64,000 bases of DNA from JAPOXR01 sp963662395 (GTDB lineage Bacteria > Pseudomonadota > Alphaproteobacteria > Rhodobacterales > Rhodobacteraceae), in contig OY759511.1 of NCBI GenBank assembly GCA_963662395.1, forward strand, positions 1,798,001 through 1,862,000, written 5' to 3'. Below the pieces are notes generated by a model, which had not been told where the DNA came from, did not search any database, and saw only the letters and a program-made list of their open reading frames with translations. Below are positions 18,601 to 27,623 of the stretch, piece by piece; position 1 is the stretch's first letter, and every line of letters starts with the position of its first letter. The position numbers and the translations under genes were made by a program.

Positions 18601-21600
18601 CCTCGGTCTAGGAGATCAAACGCGGCAACATGGTCGTTACCTTCGATGCACCCGTTGAATGCCTCGCGCAGGTAATCTTGATCAGCCTCCCCTTGCTTGG
18701 TCTTGGGGAGTTGCTTCATGACAACATCGAATTCGTGGCGTAGCCTCTCTTGGCGCCTCGACGTCATCATCGCGACCTTGTTCTTGACGCCACGTATCGT
18801 CACAGAGATAGAGCGAAGCTCATCGCCCGGAGAATGTTCTGACTGGCTTAGCTTACGCCTAGTATCCCGAATGACACCGAGGAGTTCGCTTCGCTCTAGA
18901 GCGTTGCCGGATTGATCATCCGCCGAATCGATCGAATCGTTTTCGTCAGCATCGTCACGCAACTGGCCGAGAAGAAACGCATCCTCAATCTCTAACTCAA
19001 GATTGCGGAGACCGGCTTCCATTTTCGAGCATTCGTCGTTGACAACTCGCATGTACTCGCTGCTCGCGACCTCACCAAGGTCATAATGTTCGATGATTTT
19101 TCGGGCACGGCGATATTCCCGGCGATTCAAACACTCACTCAGAACAGATTCTGGCTCCGGGTCAGAATGTTCGGCATTGATTATCGCCCGCCTAAGGGCG
19201 TTTACATCTCCCTCGGTTGGCTCAAAATCATCCTCAAGAACCAGCGCGGGCAAGAGGAGAAGATCACCGTAGATGGGTTCGACCCTGTCCGGTTTACGGC
19301 CCAAAACGCGAGCTTCCATATCTCCAAGAACGCAATTGAGAGCATCCACGACCCCCCTTCCATTAGCTTTTTCCAGTGCCTTGCGAGCGTTCGGCAACGC
19401 CCGTTGGAGCATATCGAGTAGTTCAATTGACTGAGTGCGGTCGCCGCCATGATCGCCATTGTCCGCCGCGGATGTCAAACTGATCCATTCCCGGGAAAGC
19501 GCTAGAGTGTCGTGCAGATGGCGGGTAAGCTTGTCACGCGGGCTCCCATCTAATGGCTGTTTGAGGGCCGTGAGTTCATCATCGTCATGAAGTGACCCGA
19601 CAACTTCGCCCGGGTCCAGAAGCTCAACGAGGGAGCGTGCCTCCTTGAGTCGGTTGACCTGGTTGCTTTTCACGATGGTCTGGAGTCGATGCCATTCTGA
19701 ACCTGCACGATAAAGGTATTGGACTGCGAAGTCGGCGGGGGCATACTGGAATCTGATATGAGGGACACGCTGCAGGAAATGATCAGCGTCGCTTCTGAGT
19801 TGGTCCAGACGAGCGGTCCGAGCGACGCTCGCTGGTTCAACTCCAAGGTCTTCAGGATGGATCTTTGCGTTCTGAAAGACGCAGAGTCCGCGGACGCGTT
19901 GCATTAGCCGTCCAACCGGGGAGTTATCATCCGGTAATGCTACAGCCAACTGGTAGATGTCTTGCGGAAGCGGGTCCACGAATAGGCACGGCCCAAGCAC
20001 TGACGCGGCCAATAGCAACCGCTCGTCGTCCTGCCAGCGGTCTTTCCGCGCGAGGCCATTGAAGAAGTGAACCAAGGCACCTGGACAGGGATCTCCGGGT
20101 CCGATTCGTGCTCCTTCGCAGAGCGCGCCATAGAGGTTAGGGTCACCGAGTGTGTTATCCGCGCAGGTGAGCCAGTAGGCCCTGGCGAACCGACGGGAAC
20201 TTAGCATCCCGTTGAGCACTTCCATGGCTTCAGAATGGGTATGGTGACAGTCTGACGCGGTAAGATCCATGGAATCCGACGGGTCGGCCCGATTCGCCGT
20301 TGAGCACTTGGGAGTGTCCTGAGTGACCTCATCCTCAGGGGTGGTGCGAGAAACCGACACCCTTTTCTTCTTTGCCAAATGAGCTTGGTTTCCTTCGTCC
20401 ACCGTTGGCGACAAGAGGGTGTCTATAGTTGACGTGGGATCCGACCGCCCATCGGTATCTGAAGCCTTGCCAAAAAGACTCAATGCAGAATTCACATCTT
20501 CCGGTTGATCGCTTGCAGTCGATCGTGTCTTTGTGCGGACGGGATTTTTGGGACCCGGAACCGTTGCCGCATTGCGTTCCAAGTCAGCTTCAGTCGGCGT
20601 AGTCAATTCTTCCGGCTTGTCTTTGAGCCCGTCATCGTCCGCACTTTGCTCCGAAGCGGCAATTGATACGGGTTCAATTTTCGGCTGAATTGGCGCCCCA
20701 GGGGCATCGGAGTCCGTCCCACCGAACAACTCAAGGAATTGACTCTCGACTTTGGAATACTCGTTCGTTTCGGCCGCCTGAAGTTCGCTCATTTCCGAAA
20801 TTAGCTTGCTGCGCTCTGCCGCGTCAGCATTCGCGACAGCCGTGGATATTTCCCGAACTCGGTCCGCCGCCTCGTTGCGAGAGCGCAGAGCACGATTGAT
20901 CTCCTCCAAAACTTCGGTTGCATTCTCTGGAGCTTGGACGACGAGCGGATTTTGCTCAATCTTGTCAACATAAGGCTTCAGATCCGGCCGATCCGATAGT
21001 ACTGTCGCATGTTGCCGCAAGAGCGTCAGAAGGGACGACGAGAATGCAGCAGACCGCTCGTGGTCCACAGCCAAGGCAAGTTCTCGCAACTCGTTCACCT
21101 GATCAGCGAGTTGCTCTACAACGCCAGCATCCGGACGGTTCGCATCAGCTTTTTCCAAAACTTCCCTGTGTCGGGAAAGGACGGTTGCCCATTGATCAAT
21201 AGCTACCTCTCCGGCGACTGCGTTACCATCAACCACAGCCATAATGCGCTCTCCTACTCCGGGATTGTCAGCGACAATTTCCGACAGTTCAGCGTCCGAA
21301 AGCTCACCATCTTCCACGAAGGCCCAAACCGCGTTTGCAAGTCGATCGTCATCGCCCTGTTGGGACAATGCGTCGATCACCTGCCTAGGCTTGACTTTTC
21401 GGGTCAGCTTTTCCCCAAATGCGTCTTCATGTTGTAATTCGTGGATATAGTACCGGATAATTCGACGATACAAGCCACCGGCGCGCTTCTGACTACCTGG
21501 TGCTTTTCCCGCTACTTCAAACTCCTTTCGCAACCTTGAATCTTTGAGTGCCTCGTGGAGCTTGTCGTAGAAGTTATCATCCGAGTGGTTTATGTCCTTC

Positions 21601-21728
21601 CAGGGCTTCTCGCGCTTTTTCATGAGGCGTGTCTTGAAGGCCTTCCATTGCCGAGATTCGAATCGTAGAATCTCCCGAAGCACCTGAGGCGTTAGCGAAG
21701 TTGGCAAATAATTTCTGGCAATCGACAT
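15645..21728 (-). CDS. Giant P-loop ATPase protein (2027 residues), candidate defence sensor
   Basis: Start ATG 21728 follows AAGGGA at a six-base spacing. Regions: a basic helical N-terminus (residues 1-130), helical 130-335, a hydrophilic Ser/Thr/Asp-rich probably disordered segment (about 335-490), and a long helical region (about 490-1240). An ATPase module then opens with MFVGRRNETAAL (about 1293), Walker A YGGRQLGKSALLRHV (about 1310) and Walker B RIVLLLDETDDLLD (about 1410), followed by FAGLQSVQRY and a winged-helix-like part (about 1560-1660). A second P-loop-like fold (IVTGSKALGLYAVE, HLVLLLDPGNSW) appears degenerate (about 1690-1880). The plan suits a STAND/AAA-type sensor. GC is visibly lower than in the flanks. 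I cannot match it to a named defence protein. Confidence 0.7.
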   Translation of the reverse strand: MSIARNYLPTSLTPQVLREILRFESRQWKAFKTRLMKKREKPWKDINHSDDNFYDKLHEALKDSRLRKEFEVAGKAPGSQKRAGGLYRRIIRYYIHELQHEDAFGEKLTRKVKPRQVIDALSQQGDDDRLANAVWAFVEDGELSDAELSEIVADNPGVGERIMAVVDGNAVAGEVAIDQWATVLSRHREVLEKADANRPDAGVVEQLADQVNELRELALAVDHERSAAFSSSLLTLLRQHATVLSDRPDLKPYVDKIEQNPLVVQAPENATEVLEEINRALRSRNEAADRVREISTAVANADAAERSKLISEMSELQAAETNEYSKVESQFLELFGGTDSDAPGAPIQPKIEPVSIAASEQSADDDGLKDKPEELTTPTEADLERNAATVPGPKNPVRTKTRSTASDQPEDVNSALSLFGKASDTDGRSDPTSTIDTLLSPTVDEGNQAHLAKKKRVSVSRTTPEDEVTQDTPKCSTANRADPSDSMDLTASDCHHTHSEAMEVLNGMLSSRRFARAYWLTCADNTLGDPNLYGALCEGARIGPGDPCPGALVHFFNGLARKDRWQDDERLLLAASVLGPCLFVDPLPQDIYQLAVALPDDNSPVGRLMQRVRGLCVFQNAKIHPEDLGVEPASVARTARLDQLRSDADHFLQRVPHIRFQYAPADFAVQYLYRAGSEWHRLQTIVKSNQVNRLKEARSLVELLDPGEVVGSLHDDDELTALKQPLDGSPRDKLTRHLHDTLALSREWISLTSAADNGDHGGDRTQSIELLDMLQRALPNARKALEKANGRGVVDALNCVLGDMEARVLGRKPDRVEPIYGDLLLLPALVLEDDFEPTEGDVNALRRAIINAEHSDPEPESVLSECLNRREYRRARKIIEHYDLGEVASSEYMRVVNDECSKMEAGLRNLELEIEDAFLLGQLRDDADENDSIDSADDQSGNALERSELLGVIRDTRRKLSQSEHSPGDELRSISVTIRGVKNKVAMMTSRRQERLRHEFDVVMKQLPKTKQGEADQDYLREAFNGCIEGNDHVAAFDLLDRGRRAAQGPEPMVRASTGCSDDLERFLKRADGYRDALSTGDWCRRLKDSIKKGNTFSEIPFGQLDRNRRNEAASAVQIWDSLTHLRFTSANSELKDFLEELLRFIGLPIKEGGIQVADTTQGFAHIRVVLSRPVTASPLPILGSASGCRYEVIVSQTRKEPEQVEEYIRARSLMSHPVLALLLLPQKPAYRIRWRRHFARVQLTALPFDSVFLLHLCGERNRLPALFEIGLPYTWARPYITKGENVAPEMFVGRRNETAALIDPHGSCIVYGGRQLGKSALLRHVLREHHAPENSIYVVYLDVDDLGTDSEGHEAMMPVFWRRVYDELVRYTAIPELPPKILNKDARLVEEVPSSILTQLSENPHMRIVLLLDETDDLLDCDSTRDFALVRRIRSMMADTDRRFKAVFAGLQSVQRYYNWKNHPFAQLGEELVVNPLPPPAAQDLIVRPLRALGFAFENTRLVLRILSLTNYHPGLIQIIGYRLLDNLFDKWQRHRDTTKPIRSVTSDDLFAVERDDSVMEDICNRFDWTLDLDDRYKVLTYALVLTPEPTAPRRESEFMAIGAEWWKAVFEDMDALGLRAVLDEMVGLGVLLREHEREHEHDGSVRMYRLRSPNLLRLLGPQETIEAELLRIIDQDRVSRPNPRNFHPVIDRKPVAFGPLTNEQYGQIYAQRRPFQLTIVTGSKALGLYAVERQFEKLLGESDGDERGKAWRKVQYTGSTDASGFMKKLRDALKPRRRTHRYAVVQLSDIHHEGELYTLFNRILRELGQICTNESKGHLVLLLDPGNSWRWLQDRNRKYVLSQSRVTGLELRRWSDGAIANAFDNIDARTGSQVAGEEVFKMTSGFHWLVNQGLSRVKRRSGVNAGTLVPGWKTLCGEVLTEGGVESALIALGLRSTDPELERCVWEVLSLSEESRDGRRILTDTSFELASDQLDDEAGAVLEKHSVEIREWIRTMDLARPLNTGEEGSMVMASWVHDVIQAAEG

Positions 21729-22318
21729 GGTAAGTCCCTTGGTTGGCTCTACCATGTCCACAAAAAAACCGGCTGAACAAGGAAAATTTCGTAGTGCATT
21801 TTCCTATGCGAGAAAGCGGCTAAGTCCGGCCAACGGAACTTGCAATATTCCACTAAATTTGAGCAGACAGCGATGTTGATTCGAAGTTGTCCGGCTGACC
21901 TTGACAGACTGCAGGATCTGAATCGCCAAACGTTTCTAGGTTTGCGTGTCTTGCAGAATCTTGAGCGGTTGGTCGGGAGGAAGGAAACCACTCGCATGAC
22001 CGGCATGGGGGAACAGGAAGGGAAAGCGGTCGTGCATTGTCGCGCCCGGGACTTCCCGTGGAAGACCCCGCGGTTGCCATGACCCCTCGACCTCTCCCTT
22101 ATCCGGTCGGGATCGCCGTCGCCGGCTCCATGGCCCGACTGTCCGGGGGCGGCGAAGCAGGGCATCGGCCCGGCAAGGCCGGTCGGACCGGGATCCGCCC
22201 GGATCACGAAAACGGATCGGTGATGGAGCATGGCCTTCCCGCCTTCCCGCCGGTCTCCCGGGTCCCGGATGGATGCCCGGGTCGGATGCGGATCATCGCG
22301 AGGACAGGAGCAGGAGAC
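21729..22318. other. Upstream region of the giant ATPase gene; AT-richer near the start
   Basis: About 590 bases between the giant gene and the IS110 remnant. The first 200 bases are AT-rich and should hold the minus-strand promoter of the operon, but I could not fix -35/-10 boxes. Beyond about 22000 the sequence becomes very GC-rich and resembles decayed IS flank. Confidence 0.4.
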
Positions 22319-23260
22319 ATGACCAACCTGGTGGCCGGCGCCGGCGCCGGCAGGGACAGACCCGACATCCGTCCGGATGGAGAAGACGGAAGGCTCACGG
22401 GTGGCCGGGACGGCTGTCGGGCCATTGCCGAACGGTTCGGAGGCAGGGAAGCCGGCCGGGTAATCCCCGGGGCTGTCGGGCGCCATCACCGGGCATTGCT
22501 GCAGTCGCTGCATGTGAAGGGCCTTGCGGTCACGGTGCAGGGTCCCCGCCGGTCCCGGGACCTTGCCGGGGCCGGCTTCCGGCTGGCAAAAACCGACCGG
22601 GCAGGTGCCAGGGTGCCTGCTGCTTTCGGCGTTGCCTTTGCCGAGATGCCGCCCACGCAGCCGCGCCGGAGCCTCCTCGATGATCCCGGTGACATGCCGG
22701 TGGCACGGGAACATCCGGCCGGCCGGCGGGCACCGGGCCGGCAGATCCTCTCCGGGCCCGGGGCTTTGCCGCCGCGCTCCCGGCCAGGCAGGGCCATCGC
22801 CACCCGTGACCGGGAGATCGGGAAGCCGGTTGCCGGCGAGGCCGCCCATGCCGGGAGCTGTCGGATCCCGGTCTCGATCCCCGGCATCGGGCCGGCCGTC
22901 GCGGCAGCGCCGATCTCGTGGATGGCCGGGCCCGGCAGCATCGGCAATCGCCAGGCGGCGGCGCTCGGCGGCGTGGCGCCCCTTGCCGGCGACAGCGGCG
23001 GCATGAAGGGCGCGCGGCACATCGGCGGCGGGCGGAAGAGGCCTGGCGATGTCCTCTTCATGGCGGCAATGACGGCAATGGCCCGGAGCCCCGACATGAA
23101 GGCGCTGGCCGGCCGGACCGGGGAGCGGGGAGCGCACCACGAGGTGGCCCTGGTCGCCGTCATGCGGAAGCCGGTCCTGGCCGCATGTGGCCGGCGCGGG
23201 CACCGGGCCGACCGCCGGCAGCGGCGCGGTGCCGGGGAGGCAGGCACTGCCGCTGACTGC
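22319..23260 (+). pseudogene. IS110 family transposase, decayed by substitutions
   Basis: In frame from ATG 22319, the order of IS110 landmarks is preserved but heavily substituted. The N-terminal IDVSK-type box reads VAGAGAGRDRPDIRPDGED. The middle reads HHRALLQSLHVKGLAVTVQG, then GFRLAKTDRAGARV. The C-terminal helix-hairpin and Ser region read SIPGIGPAVAAAPISWM, AALGGVAPLAGDSGGMKGAR and HHEVALVAVMRKPVLA. The catalytic acidic residues of the DEDD box appear replaced, often by Gly. The frame stays open far beyond the gene, from 22037 to 24319, because the sequence is so GC-rich that stops are rare. It is not a functional gene. Confidence 0.7.
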
Positions 23261-23434
23261 TGCGACGGCGCTGATCGGCGCGCCTGGCCGCACGGCCGGA
23301 CCGTGGAGAATTGCTGCATGATCCGTGCATGGAATTCACAGGGCCCGGGGAAATCCTCAAGAAAACCCCTTGCAGGCAGACATGGATGCTCCATCGCTTA
23401 CTTTGTAGAAGTCGGTGGATGCGGGCTTGCTTGC

Positions 23435-24235
23435 CTATTCGAAGTTGATGCCGGCGGAGCCGAAGGGTCCGAAATCGGCGTGGATTTTGGTGCCTGGCGG
23501 GCATTCGACGGGACGAATGAAGCTGCCGGACAGGATGATCTGGCCGGGCTCGATGCTCTGGCCATACCGTGCCATGCGGCGGGCCAGCCAGACAACGCTC
23601 CGGACCGGGTCGTTCAGGACGCCGGCGCCCAGGCCGGTCTCCTCGATGGCGTCATTCCGGAACACCATCACCCCGACCCACCGCAGATCAAACTCGTCCA
23701 CCGGATGTCTTTCGTCCCCCAGGACGATACCGGCATTGGCGGCATTGTCACTGATCGTGTCAAATATGGTCCGCGCCTTGCCGGTCTCGGGATCAACACG
23801 CTGAATGCGGGTGTCGAGAATCTCGATCGACGGAACAACATGTCCTGTTGCCGCCAGCACGTCGGCGCGGGTTACACCGGATCCACCCAGTGCCGATTGC
23901 ATCACGAAGGCGATTTCGGCTTCGATCCGGGGCTGGATGAAGCGCCCTCCCGGAACGGTGCTGCCGTTTTCGAAGGTCATGTCATCGAACAGGATGCCGC
24001 TGTCGGGAGTATCGATATCCAACGCGTATTGCATGGCCTTCGAGGTCAGGCCGATCTTCCATCCGATCACCCGGCGGCCGGCTGCCCGCTTGGCCAGCTG
24101 AATGGCGTTTTGCACCTCGTAGGCGTCGTCCATCCCCATCTCAGGGTGTCGCAGGCTGAGCAGACCGATCTGGATGCGGCTGCGTTCTGCCTCGAGCAGG
24201 TCTTCGGCCGCCCGGGCATGGTCACCGGAGGTCAT
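23435..24235 (-). CDS. hpaH: 2-oxo-hept-4-ene-1,7-dioate hydratase
   Basis: A 266-residue member of the hydratase/decarboxylase family. Characteristic stretches are AYEVQNAIQLAKRAAGRRVIG, GWKIGLTSKAMQ, a metal-site segment RIEAEIAF, and GHVVPSIEILDTRI. It adds water to the 2-oxo-hept-4-ene-dioate formed in homoprotocatechuate meta-cleavage, giving 2,4-dihydroxyhept-2-ene-dioate. Its ATG overlaps the stop of the preceding FAH-family gene by four bases. It is the last gene of the cluster: the expected aldolase is not downstream, where an IS110 remnant begins about 170 bases on. Confidence 0.88.
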   Translation of the reverse strand: MTSGDHARAAEDLLEAERSRIQIGLLSLRHPEMGMDDAYEVQNAIQLAKRAAGRRVIGWKIGLTSKAMQYALDIDTPDSGILFDDMTFENGSTVPGGRFIQPRIEAEIAFVMQSALGGSGVTRADVLAATGHVVPSIEILDTRIQRVDPETGKARTIFDTISDNAANAGIVLGDERHPVDEFDLRWVGVMVFRNDAIEETGLGAGVLNDPVRSVVWLARRMARYGQSIEPGQIILSGSFIRPVECPPGTKIHADFGPFGSAGINFE

Positions 24236-25089
24236 GCGAGCGCCTCGTCTTCGACCCCGTTGCGCAGAATTCCGATGCCTTCGACGTCGATTTCGACCAC
24301 ATCACCTGGCTCCAGATAGCTGGGTGGGTCCAACCGGGCGCCGGCGCCGATAGGCGTGCCGGTCACGATGATGTCACCGGGCTGAAGAGCCATGAATGTC
24401 GAGATGTATTCGATCATGCTGCGTACCGGGAACACCATGCGCGACAGCAGATCATTCTGCCGCTCCTCGCCATTCACGCGGGTCACGATGCGGGCATCGT
24501 CCAGCTGGGCCGGGTCGGTGAAGGGCACCAGCCACGGCCCCAACGAGCCGGACTTGTCCCAGTTCTTGCCCTGCGTGACGTTGAACTTGGCGTGGCGCAC
24601 CCAGTCCCGGATCGTTCCGTCATTGCACAGCGTCAGCGCCGAGATGTGATCATAGGCATCTTCCTGCGTGATGCGGCGTCCGGGTTTGCCGATGACAATG
24701 GCAACCTCGCCCTCGTAATCCAGCGTGGAGTTTTCCGGCGGCCTGACCAGGTTATGGCCATGACCGGTGAAGCCCGAGGCAAACCGCGGGAACAGCGACA
24801 TGTATTTCGGTTGTGCAATGCCATCCTTGTACTCGGCATTGCGATCGGGGAAATTCACACCGACACACAGGATGCGCAGGGCATCCGGTAAGACCATCTC
24901 GAACTCGAATTCGGTATGGGTGACCGGCCTTCCCCTGGCGGATGCAGCCAGTTCCGGCAGACCACCGGCCCGAACCGCGTCCAGCAGGCTCGACCATTGC
25001 GGAAAGTCGCGGCCCAGGCTGACCGCACCCTCATTCGTGATCACCCCGTATCGGGACTTGCCATTGGCGGTGAAGGTTGCAAAACGCAT
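24232..25089 (-). CDS. hpaG: Fumarylacetoacetate hydrolase family protein (HpaG-type decarboxylase/isomerase)
   Basis: A 285-residue FAH-superfamily enzyme. The catalytic barrel shows LDYEGEVAIVIGKPGRRI (metal-binding Glu pair), DGTIRDWVRHAKFNVTQGKNW, GPWLVPF and VTGTPIGAGARLDPP. Between hpaD and hpaH the expected step is decarboxylation/isomerisation of 5-oxo-pent-3-ene-1,2,5-tricarboxylate, so HpaG is inferred from context. It is a single-module protein, unlike the fused two-module enterobacterial HpaG of about 430 residues. The start is ATG 25089, 23 bases after hpaD. Confidence 0.8.
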   Translation of the reverse strand: MRFATFTANGKSRYGVITNEGAVSLGRDFPQWSSLLDAVRAGGLPELAASARGRPVTHTEFEFEMVLPDALRILCVGVNFPDRNAEYKDGIAQPKYMSLFPRFASGFTGHGHNLVRPPENSTLDYEGEVAIVIGKPGRRITQEDAYDHISALTLCNDGTIRDWVRHAKFNVTQGKNWDKSGSLGPWLVPFTDPAQLDDARIVTRVNGEERQNDLLSRMVFPVRSMIEYISTFMALQPGDIIVTGTPIGAGARLDPPSYLEPGDVVEIDVEGIGILRNGVEDEALA

Positions 25090-25112
25090 GCTGTCTCCCT
25101 GTATTCGTGATC

Positions 25113-26096
25113 TCAGGGCGCGATGATTGGCGAGGCGGCCAGCGTCGATGGCGACGGCTCCACACTCACGAATTCCGTGCCGTGTTCAAACCAGCTGCGC
25201 GGGGCCGGAGCTCCCCACAGGGTCTGACGCTGCGGATCCTTGAGGTCCCACCTGATGGGCTCCAGGTCAGGGTCGGTCGTCTGGTAGTCGGAACAATAGA
25301 TTTCGACCCGATGCCCGTCATGGTCCAGCACATACAGGAAGAAGGCGTTCGAGATGCCGTGCCGTCCGGGCCCGCGCTCGATATTCTCCAGGTATCCGGT
25401 GGTCGCCATCAGGTCGCACAAGTCAATGATGTTCAGCGGGGTCGATACCCAGAATGCCAAATGGTGCATACGCGGGCCGGTGCCATTGGTGAAGGCCATG
25501 TCATGCACACTGCCCTTGCGGTGCATCCAGGCGGCCCACAGCTTCCCGCTGTCCTCGTCCTCGGTGTATTCCGTCACCCGAAAGCCGAAATCGCTGTAGA
25601 ATGCGACCGATGCGTCGACATCCTGGCTGAAGCAGTTGAAGTGGTCGATACGAAGAGGCTTGACGCCTCGATATAGGGCGTATTTCTGGTGGATCGGCTC
25701 AAGCCGGTCCATGCCGTGATAGAATTCCAGGGGAATGCCCATATTGTCCGATGTCAGCAATGTGCGGCCCTGATACGGGCGGCTGATCCAGGTTACGGGG
25801 CGGCATTTGCGGCGGAAATAGGCCTCGGCCCGGTCCAGATCGGCTTCATCAAACGTCTTGAACCCCACCACCTCCACCGTGCCGGGCTGGTCGGATGCCT
25901 GCAGGATGACGCAATGATGCCCCCGCTCCTCCATGGCGCGCAGATAGACATGCGAGCCTGACTCGTCCGTGACCTGCAGGCCCAGAATCTCCGAGTAGAA
26001 TTTGCGGGACGCGTCCAGATCCGAGACGTTCAGACAGACATGGCTCAGCCGGATGGTGTTGAAGTCCGGATACAGGTTGGGCGCCGGAACAGGCAT
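25113..26096 (-). CDS. hpaD: 3,4-dihydroxyphenylacetate 2,3-dioxygenase
   Basis: A 327-residue extradiol ring-cleavage dioxygenase of the vicinal-oxygen-chelate type. Two glyoxalase-like repeats are visible: RLSHVCLNVSDLDASRKFY in the N-terminal module and RIDHFNCFSQDVDASVAFY in the C-terminal one. The iron ligands are His in RIDHFN, His in RMHHLAFW and Glu in HRVEIYCSDY. It opens the ring of homoprotocatechuate to 5-carboxymethyl-2-hydroxymuconate semialdehyde, the substrate of the neighbouring HpaE. It is the Arthrobacter/Brevibacterium-like HpcD type rather than the enterobacterial LigB-like HpaD, judging from the VOC repeats. Confidence 0.92.
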   Translation of the reverse strand: MPVPAPNLYPDFNTIRLSHVCLNVSDLDASRKFYSEILGLQVTDESGSHVYLRAMEERGHHCVILQASDQPGTVEVVGFKTFDEADLDRAEAYFRRKCRPVTWISRPYQGRTLLTSDNMGIPLEFYHGMDRLEPIHQKYALYRGVKPLRIDHFNCFSQDVDASVAFYSDFGFRVTEYTEDEDSGKLWAAWMHRKGSVHDMAFTNGTGPRMHHLAFWVSTPLNIIDLCDLMATTGYLENIERGPGRHGISNAFFLYVLDHDGHRVEIYCSDYQTTDPDLEPIRWDLKDPQRQTLWGAPAPRSWFEHGTEFVSVEPSPSTLAASPIIAP

Positions 26097-26111
26097 TGTC
26101 GATCTTCCTCC

Positions 26112-27623
26112 CTACTGCACACCCAGGCGCATGATCTTGTGCTGACCGGTGCTGAAGCCGATGTGTTTTTGTTCCATGTAGAATTCGAAGGACCAGTCAC
26201 CGCCGTCGCGCCCGATGCCAGATGCCTTGACGCCCCCGAACGGGGTCGGCAGATGGCGGACGTTTTCCGAGTTCACCCATATCATCCCGGCCTCCAGCTT
26301 GTCGGTAAAACGCAGGGCGCGGGCCAGATCGTTGGTCCACAGGTAGCCGGTCAGGCCATAATCCGTGTCATTGGCCATGGCCAGCGCCTCGTCCTCGGTC
26401 GAAAAGGGTATCGAGGTCAGGACAGGGCCGAAAATCTCTTCGCGGGCGATGCGCATGCGGTTGTTGGCGTTGGTGAAGAGGGTCGGACGCACGAAATATC
26501 CCTCATCGCCAATCGTGACACCACCAGCGGCAATGGTCGCGCCGTCCTCGATGGCGATGTCGAAATAGCTGGTGACCTTGTTGTAGTGTTCTTCGGAGAC
26601 GATCGGGCCAATCTCGGTCGCCGGGTCCAGAGGGTGTCCGACCCTGATGTTGGATATTCGTTCGACCAGCCGGGCCTCGAACTCGTCCTTGATCGTATCC
26701 TGCACCAGCAGGCGCGAGGACGAGGTGCAGCGCTCACCGTTGATCGAGTAGATCATGAAGATCACCGCATCCAGGGCGCGCTCCAGGTCGGCGTCGTCGA
26801 ACACGACAACCGGGTTCTTGCCACCCAACTCCAGATGCATCCGCTTGAGCGTATCGGCACCCTGCCGGGTGATGATGGAGCCGGTGCGGCTTTCGCCGAC
26901 AAAGGCGATGGCCCTGATGGCAGGATGTTCGGTCAGGCGTTTTCCGGCATCATGCCCAAAGCCGTTGACGGTGTTCAGCACGCCCTTGGGCAGACCCGCC
27001 TCTGTTGCAATCTCGACCAGCAGGCGGGCGGTCAGCGGGCTGTCTTCGGCCGGCTTGTGCACGACAGTGCAGCCGGCGGCCAGTGCCGGAGCAATCTTCC
27101 AGGTGCTGAGCATGAAGGGCGTGTTCCACGGTGTAATGACGCCGACGGGTCCAATCGGGACCCGGGTGGTTATGTTCATCAGGGTCGGAGATCTGAGATG
27201 CCGGCCGTCGCGCGCCTCTACCACCTGGTCAGCGAAATAGCGGAAATTCTCGGCACCCCGCAATGCTGCTTTTGACATGAATCTCAGTGTCTGACCGGTG
27301 TCCCAGCATTCGCACAGCGCGATTTCCTCGGCGCGATCCTCGATCGCGTCGGCGACGTTCACCAGGATCTTCCGGCGCTCGAGCGCCGGCATGTCGCGCC
27401 AGGAAGCAAACGCATCGGCTGCCGCCTCGGCGGCAATGTCCACATCGTCCCCGGTGCTGCGGGCGACGCGGCAGATCTCGGATTTGTCGACCGGCGAGAT
27501 TGACACGAAGGTTCCACCGCTGCCGGACATGTCCCGGCCGGCAATGTGGTTCTGGATGCCGGTGGAGCGGAACCGCTCCAGGTATCGACCGAGCCTGGCG
27601 ATATTGGCTTGCAGGTCGGACAT
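26112..27623 (-). CDS. hpaE: 5-carboxymethyl-2-hydroxymuconate semialdehyde dehydrogenase
   Basis: A 503-residue NAD-dependent aldehyde dehydrogenase of standard length. VGVITPWNTPFMLSTWKIAP, FVGESRTGSIITRQ and LELGGKNPVVVF (general base Glu), then INGERCTSSSRLLVQ (catalytic Cys), are all present, and the C-terminus has the substrate-loop pattern PFGGVKASGIGRDGGDWSFE. It oxidises the ring-cleavage semialdehyde to 5-carboxymethyl-2-hydroxymuconate. Its start ATG shares one base with the hpaF stop; hpaD follows after 15 bases. Context between hpaF and hpaD fixes the assignment. Confidence 0.92.
   Translation of the reverse strand: MSDLQANIARLGRYLERFRSTGIQNHIAGRDMSGSGGTFVSISPVDKSEICRVARSTGDDVDIAAEAAADAFASWRDMPALERRKILVNVADAIEDRAEEIALCECWDTGQTLRFMSKAALRGAENFRYFADQVVEARDGRHLRSPTLMNITTRVPIGPVGVITPWNTPFMLSTWKIAPALAAGCTVVHKPAEDSPLTARLLVEIATEAGLPKGVLNTVNGFGHDAGKRLTEHPAIRAIAFVGESRTGSIITRQGADTLKRMHLELGGKNPVVVFDDADLERALDAVIFMIYSINGERCTSSSRLLVQDTIKDEFEARLVERISNIRVGHPLDPATEIGPIVSEEHYNKVTSYFDIAIEDGATIAAGGVTIGDEGYFVRPTLFTNANNRMRIAREEIFGPVLTSIPFSTEDEALAMANDTDYGLTGYLWTNDLARALRFTDKLEAGMIWVNSENVRHLPTPFGGVKASGIGRDGGDWSFEFYMEQKHIGFSTGQHKIMRLGVQ

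Noticed and set aside
21749..23293. Minus-strand frame of 514 codons upstream of the giant ATPase
   Set aside because: It is antisense to the IS110 remnant and is Pro/Gly/Arg-rich with no motif; it results from high GC.
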